The notes beneath the pieces are model-generated. The model was given only the letters and a program-made list of their open reading frames with translations. It was not told the DNA's origin and did no database searches. This document shows, piece by piece, positions 6,856-9,629 of a stretch of 9,629 nt of DNA. The DNA is from Bacillota bacterium (GTDB taxonomy: Bacteria; Bacillota; Clostridia; Clostridiales; Clostridiaceae): assembly GCA_021779235.1 (NCBI GenBank), contig JAJYBA010000052.1:1-9629 (forward strand), given 5' to 3'. The translations under genes and the position numbers were made by a program. Numbering within the stretch: the first letter of the stretch is position 1; each line of letters opens with the position of its first letter.

Positions 6856-7857
6856 TTATTTTACTATCCAAGCACTTGGCAGAGGCCTCTCTCCATACTT
6901 ACTGCTTGGACTGTTTATAAGCTTACCCTCATAGTACATAACAGAAGATGAACCTCCATCTAGATTAGCCGCATTAACACAGCCTTGTTCTATCATTATA
7001 TCTTGTACTTCTTTTATTGTAGTACCGATTGAATGTAATTGCCTTCCATCTATTACAAGAAAAATAACTGTACCATCTTCCTTTTGACCAATGGCAGTTC
7101 TAGGATTAATACCCCAGCCTCCATCACCGTATATTTCTATAGGTTTATTATTTATTATAAGAAATGGGCCAAAAGATACTCCTTCTTGTATATTAAGTTC
7201 CTTGATTTGGTTTATAGTATAGTTCCCTAAGGTTAGTACACCATCTTTATCAAACCCTATAAGACTAAAGCTTTTAAAGCCTTTTTCATAATATACGATT
7301 TCTCCATCTTTTATAACTATTCCTGTTGGCACTCCCCCATTTCCTTTTCCCTCAACATCTACAAATCCTGAACCATTAACCCCCGCTATACCATTTTCCT
7401 GATTAACTAAGTCCTTTAGGTAGGTTCCATATTCCCCTAGACTTTTTGAAACCGACAGTTTTATTCTTTTAGGATTCCTAACAGTAAGTATATATCCTTT
7501 GTATTTATCACCGGATATATTAGTAATATTTACAGCAGATTTATCATTTTCTTTAAATAAATCTCCTAGGTCATCACCTTCGGTATCCTCGTTAATTATT
7601 TTTATATCCTCCTTATTAGTACCCTCACTAATGGTTGCCACTGTATTTAAGCTCATTATTTTGTCAATAGCAATATCACTGGCTACAATATTTGCTATAT
7701 ATTGATGTCTCATGGTTACCATGGTACTTGTGACTAAATAACTTTGTACTCTTGGAAATAACCCAACTCTAATTGAACCTATGCCTATTGCTCCATTTAT
7801 AATAATAATTAATGCAAAACTTAAAAAGAATTTTAAAGTTTTCTTTAAGAATTTCAT
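6856..7857 (-). CDS. Membrane-anchored phosphodiester glycosidase (NAGPA family)
   Basis: A 333-residue protein with a basic, hydrophobic N-terminus (KKTLK then a segment at about 10-29), i.e. a signal anchor or uncleaved signal peptide. The catalytic part would be outside the membrane. Residues 118-333 carry the NAGPA (DUF2233) blocks: AGVNGSGF (158-165), VPTGIVIKDG, GFDKDG (201-206), NPRTAIGQ (251-258), VIDGRQ (268-273), NLDGGSSS (298-305) and GERPLP (322-327). The family includes the eukaryotic uncovering enzyme, which cleaves GlcNAc-1-phosphodiesters. In Firmicutes it is linked to cell-wall or exopolysaccharide glycan phosphodiesters; the substrate here is unknown. A GTG at 7881 would add eight residues, but ATG 7857 has AAAGGA 9 bases upstream and begins a proper signal sequence, so I choose it. 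It is separated from the response regulator gene by a terminator and about 240 bases. Confidence 0.88.
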   Translation of the reverse strand: MKFLKKTLKFFLSFALIIIINGAIGIGSIRVGLFPRVQSYLVTSTMVTMRHQYIANIVASDIAIDKIMSLNTVATISEGTNKEDIKIINEDTEGDDLGDLFKENDKSAVNITNISGDKYKGYILTVRNPKRIKLSVSKSLGEYGTYLKDLVNQENGIAGVNGSGFVDVEGKGNGGVPTGIVIKDGEIVYYEKGFKSFSLIGFDKDGVLTLGNYTINQIKELNIQEGVSFGPFLIINNKPIEIYGDGGWGINPRTAIGQKEDGTVIFLVIDGRQLHSIGTTIKEVQDIMIEQGCVNAANLDGGSSSVMYYEGKLINSPSSKYGERPLPSAWIVK

Positions 7858-7866
7858 AGAACACCG

Positions 7867-7872
7867 TCCTTT
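7867..7872 (-). promoter_or_regulatory. Ribosome site deciding the glycosidase start
   Basis: AAAGGA on the - strand lies 9 bases before ATG 7857. The upstream GTG at 7881 lacks a comparable site, and the segment it would add (ALKGRCS) is simply the translation of this ribosome site. Confidence 0.7.
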
Positions 7873-7879
7873 CAAAGCC

Positions 7880-7891
7880 ACACCTAGGTGT
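7880..7891. promoter_or_regulatory. Perfect 12-bp palindrome, possible operator
   Basis: ACACCTAGGTGT is an exact palindrome just upstream of the glycosidase ribosome site, adjoining or overlapping a possible -10 (TATACA, 7894-7889). Its position fits a repressor site or an early-transcribed regulatory element. The binding protein is unknown. Confidence 0.4.
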
Positions 7892-8095
7892 ATAATTCAC
7901 ATAAATAGTTGGTTGTCTAATATTTATTTACCTGCATTAAATCCTCGTATGTCTAACTGTTTATCATCCTCATTGCTGCAATATTAACGAATTATCATTA
8001 CTAATATTATCGTATATTTATCTATATACTATAGTACGTATTCAGTTATCTGAAGTTACTATCTCATTTTAAAATTACATAAAAATTCAAATATT
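7892..8095. other. Intergenic region upstream of the glycosidase gene
   Basis: No real gene seen. It is AT-rich and holds a TACTATAGTA palindrome (8027-8036), a TTCAG/CTGAA inverted repeat (8041-8054) and, on the - strand, a six-codon ATG-TAG frame at 7937-7917 with GAGGAT five bases upstream. No promoter with two good boxes could be picked by eye. Confidence 0.5.
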
Positions 8096-8142
8096 TATAG
8101 TATAAAAACAGCATAGGAGATCTATACTGTTTTTATACTATA
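8096..8142 (-). terminator. Terminator of the floA-response regulator cluster
   Basis: A 16-bp perfect stem (TATAGTATAAAAACAG at 8096-8111, complement at 8127-8142) extends, after one mismatch, by 4 bp around loop GAGAT. The regulator's TAG stop (8140-8138) lies inside the stem. The T-tract after the stem is weak in the - direction (TTTTT occurs only in the stem and about 12 bases beyond), so efficiency is uncertain. Confidence 0.7.
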
Positions 8143-8881
8143 AATTAAATATATCCTTTAGAACCTCATACCTCTCATGAGTAAGAAGAGCATCCTTATC
8201 TGTGTTTTTTAGCTTTACAACATAAGTCCATCTACCATAAGGATAAATTTTACAAATCATAGAAAGATTTATAATATAAGATTTGTGGCTTCGAAAGAAT
8301 TGATTTTTATCTAATCTTTCTTCTAATTCACTTAATGCTTCGGAGGTAATATAGCTATTATCCACAGTATAAATAACCGTATTTCTATCTTCTCTTTGAA
8401 CAATAACTATATCATTTGTATCTACAAAACTTATACCTTCTTTATTTTTAATTAGTATCTTATCTAATCCTTGCTCATGGCGGATTATTTTGTGCATTAC
8501 CTCCTGATTTTCCTCACCATTTAATGTTTTAATACGATTTAAAGTTTGATAAATCCTATCTAGTTTAAAAGGTTTTACAAGATAATCAAAAGCATAAAGT
8601 TGAAAAGCTTCTGTCATATAAGTAGCATGTGCAGTAGCAAAAACTATGATTGTTTTAGGGTTTAAATCCATTATTCTTTTTGCACATTCTATTCCATTAA
8701 GCCTTGGCATCTCAACATCTAAAAATACAACTTGCGGCCTTAATTCTTCAACAAAGGAGAGAACAACCTCTCCATCGGCTGCCTCTCCTATAAGTTTAAA
8801 ACCTTCTACTTTTTCAATGGCTTTTTTCAAGACCATTCTCATGCCCTGTTCATCATCTCCTATTAGCACTTTAAATTCCAA
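8138..8881 (-). CDS. LytTR-family response regulator
   Basis: A 247-residue two-component response regulator. The receiver domain (about 4-120) has the acidic pocket Asp9-Asp10, phospho-acceptor Asp55 (VVFLDVEMP), Thr83 (FATAHA) and Lys103 (YLVKPFK). The LytTR DNA-binding domain (about 138-245) has FFRSHKSYIINL (196-206) and KIYPYGRWTYVVKL. All phosphorylation residues are intact. LytTR regulators bind direct repeats upstream of cell-wall, virulence or quorum-sensing genes (known family); the targets here are unknown. No histidine kinase is encoded in the window, so the partner is elsewhere or beyond the edge. The start is TTG (8881), supported by the normal MxxKVLIGDDE opening and by GGTGAT five bases upstream. 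That ribosome site overlaps the stop of the preceding small gene, which indicates translational coupling. Confidence 0.93.
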   Translation of the reverse strand: MEFKVLIGDDEQGMRMVLKKAIEKVEGFKLIGEAADGEVVLSFVEELRPQVVFLDVEMPRLNGIECAKRIMDLNPKTIIVFATAHATYMTEAFQLYAFDYLVKPFKLDRIYQTLNRIKTLNGEENQEVMHKIIRHEQGLDKILIKNKEGISFVDTNDIVIVQREDRNTVIYTVDNSYITSEALSELEERLDKNQFFRSHKSYIINLSMICKIYPYGRWTYVVKLKNTDKDALLTHERYEVLKDIFNL

Positions 8882-8886
8882 CAGTT

Positions 8887-8892
8887 ATCACC
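8887..8892 (-). promoter_or_regulatory. Ribosome site for the TTG-started response regulator
   Basis: GGTGAT, the 3' half of the full Shine-Dalgarno sequence, is 5 bases before TTG 8881 and contains the TGA stop (8890-8888) of the upstream gene. Confidence 0.65.
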
Positions 8893-9145
8893 GCTTCCTT
8901 CTTTTTGACTTTGGTTTACCAAATATTTCGGAATACACCATTGCTTGCACAATGTTTTCTTCATTGAAATCTAAATCTAAATATGATAATTCTTCTTTTC
9001 TCTCTACCTCTACCTTCAGAACTTCAGGCTTTTCCTTCTTAGTTGTAGTTGAGCAATTATATCTAGCATATTCCATTGATACTAATTTTCTGAGGTTCTC
9101 AGATTCCACATCTTTTGGTACGCCCTTGTCTCTAGATTTAAACAT
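8888..9145 (-). CDS. Small hypothetical protein, 85 residues
   Basis: Not recognised as a named family. It has no signal peptide or membrane segment. Visible parts: a charged N-terminus (1-30), a Lys/Thr-rich probably flexible linker (31-50), an acidic stretch LDLDFNEEN (56-64), a short hydrophobic helix IVQAMVYSEIFG (65-76) and a strongly basic tail (77-85, KPKSKRRKR). The tail could bind nucleic acid or membrane phospholipid (inference only). It is most likely real: ATG 9145 has a GAGGAG ribosome site that overlaps the floA stop, the gap to floA is 5 bases and the gap to the response regulator is 6 bases, so it is sandwiched in one transcription unit. It is in the place where other Firmicutes have small genes after floA, but I cannot assert homology. 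Confidence 0.8.
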   Translation of the reverse strand: MFKSRDKGVPKDVESENLRKLVSMEYARYNCSTTTKKEKPEVLKVEVERKEELSYLDLDFNEENIVQAMVYSEIFGKPKSKRRKR

Positions 9146-9150
9146 AACTT

Positions 9151-9629
9151 CTACTCCTCAATATTCTTGGGTGCATTATACATATTTTCTTGCTTTTTAT
9201 TCTTACTAGCTTTAGAAATAGACTCTCTCATATTGGTATCTGCTATTACATTTTTCATATCATAATAATCCAAAACTCCTAGATTGCCGTCTCTTAATGC
9301 TGCTGCCATAGCTCTTGGAATTTCTGCTTCTGCTTCTACTACCGCTGCTCTCATTTCCTGCTCTCTTGCCACCGCCATTGCTCTTCTTTCTTCCGCCTTT
9401 GCCTGGGCTATATTTTTATCAGCTTCAGCTTGAAGTGTTTGAAGTTGTGCACCAATGTTTCTTCCAACATCTACGTCTGCAATATCTATAGATAATATTT
9501 CATAAGCAGTACCTGCATCTAGTCCTTTTGCAAGAACTGTTTTAGATATGGCATCTGGATTTTCTAAAACTTCTTTGTGAGAAGTTGCAGTACCTACTGT
9601 AGCTACAATACCTTCAGCAACCCTAGCAA
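9151..9629 (-). CDS. floA: Flotillin-like protein FloA, C-terminal part (5' end outside window)
   Basis: The C-terminal 158 residues are visible, with the frame open to the window edge (ARVAEGIVATVG...). FloA is a membrane-anchored SPFH scaffold that organises functional membrane microdomains and affects signalling kinases and cell-wall synthesis. The visible part has the end of the SPFH domain (KGLDAGTAYEILSIDIADVDVG), then the flotillin Gln/Ala/Glu-rich coiled coil (LQAEADKNIAQAKAEERRAM). It ends with DYYDMKNVIADTNMRESI and a Lys/Asn-rich tail. It matches Bacillus FloA (YqfA) closely, except that the coiled coil reads EQEMRAAVVEAEAE where I remember one more EMRA-containing heptad, i.e. about seven residues fewer. 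The upstream membrane hairpin and any yqeZ/NfeD-type partner gene lie beyond base 9629. It is translationally coupled to the small gene downstream. Confidence 0.95.
   Translation of the reverse strand, partial: ARVAEGIVATVGTATSHKEVLENPDAISKTVLAKGLDAGTAYEILSIDIADVDVGRNIGAQLQTLQAEADKNIAQAKAEERRAMAVAREQEMRAAVVEAEAEIPRAMAAALRDGNLGVLDYYDMKNVIADTNMRESISKASKNKKQENMYNAPKNIEE

Noticed and set aside
7499..7987. Two 68-codon + strand frames opposite the glycosidase gene
   Set aside because: The apparent hydrophobic proteins are the complement of glycosidase coding sequence and signal anchor; no ribosome site or homology signal.
7940..8060. Possible LytTR regulator binding repeat upstream of the glycosidase
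   Set aside because: One ACAGTT-like half-site is visible on the - strand (about 7960) but no second copy at the needed spacing, so target assignment is not supported.
8646..9209. 187-codon open frame on the + strand
   Set aside because: It lies opposite the response regulator, the small gene and the end of floA, all of which have clear motifs and ribosome sites. It has no recognisable domain and reads as a Ser/Phe-rich antisense artefact.

Overview
The window is AT-rich, with strong AGGAGG-type ribosome sites, a flotillin FloA gene, a Firmicute-type topoisomerase III and several TTG/GTG starts. Together these point to a low-GC Gram-positive anaerobe of the class Clostridia; the species cannot be named from the sequence alone. 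No rRNA, tRNA, CRISPR array, insertion sequence or complete prophage was seen.

Left part (1-2577, + strand): the C-terminal half of a PLP-dependent ornithine decarboxylase (SpeF/SpeC type) is followed by potE, the putrescine/ornithine antiporter, and then by a very strong hairpin terminator. Together they form a decarboxylation/antiport module: ornithine in, a proton consumed, putrescine out. This serves acid resistance, membrane energisation and polyamine supply. A long hairpin without a U-tract sits between the two genes.

Middle part (2669-5960): topB (- strand) and a DEDDh 3'-5' exonuclease gene (+ strand) diverge from a 278-base intergenic region holding a promoter for each. The exonuclease converges on the next gene, and the two share a bidirectional terminator.

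Next (5967-6790, - strand): a gene of about 229 codons encodes two tandem, partly decayed HNH-type units. Its reading frame runs well upstream of the first TTG (6395) but has no ATG, GTG or TTG there. A strong Shine-Dalgarno sequence lies just before ATT/ATA codons, so it either uses a very rare start codon or has lost its start. This is the most unusual object in the window.

Right part (6856-9629, - strand): a membrane-anchored phosphodiester glycosidase (NAGPA family) has its own upstream region with a perfect 12-bp palindrome. Upstream of it is a tightly packed cluster read as floA (C-terminal part only), an 85-residue protein of unknown function and a LytTR-type response regulator. Stop codons and ribosome sites overlap in this cluster, so the three are probably translated from one message that ends at a hairpin after the regulator.

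Overall most genes are ordinary chromosomal ones. The items worth a second look are the start-less tandem HNH gene, the coupling of a membrane-scaffold protein to an orphan LytTR regulator, and the operator-like palindromes.
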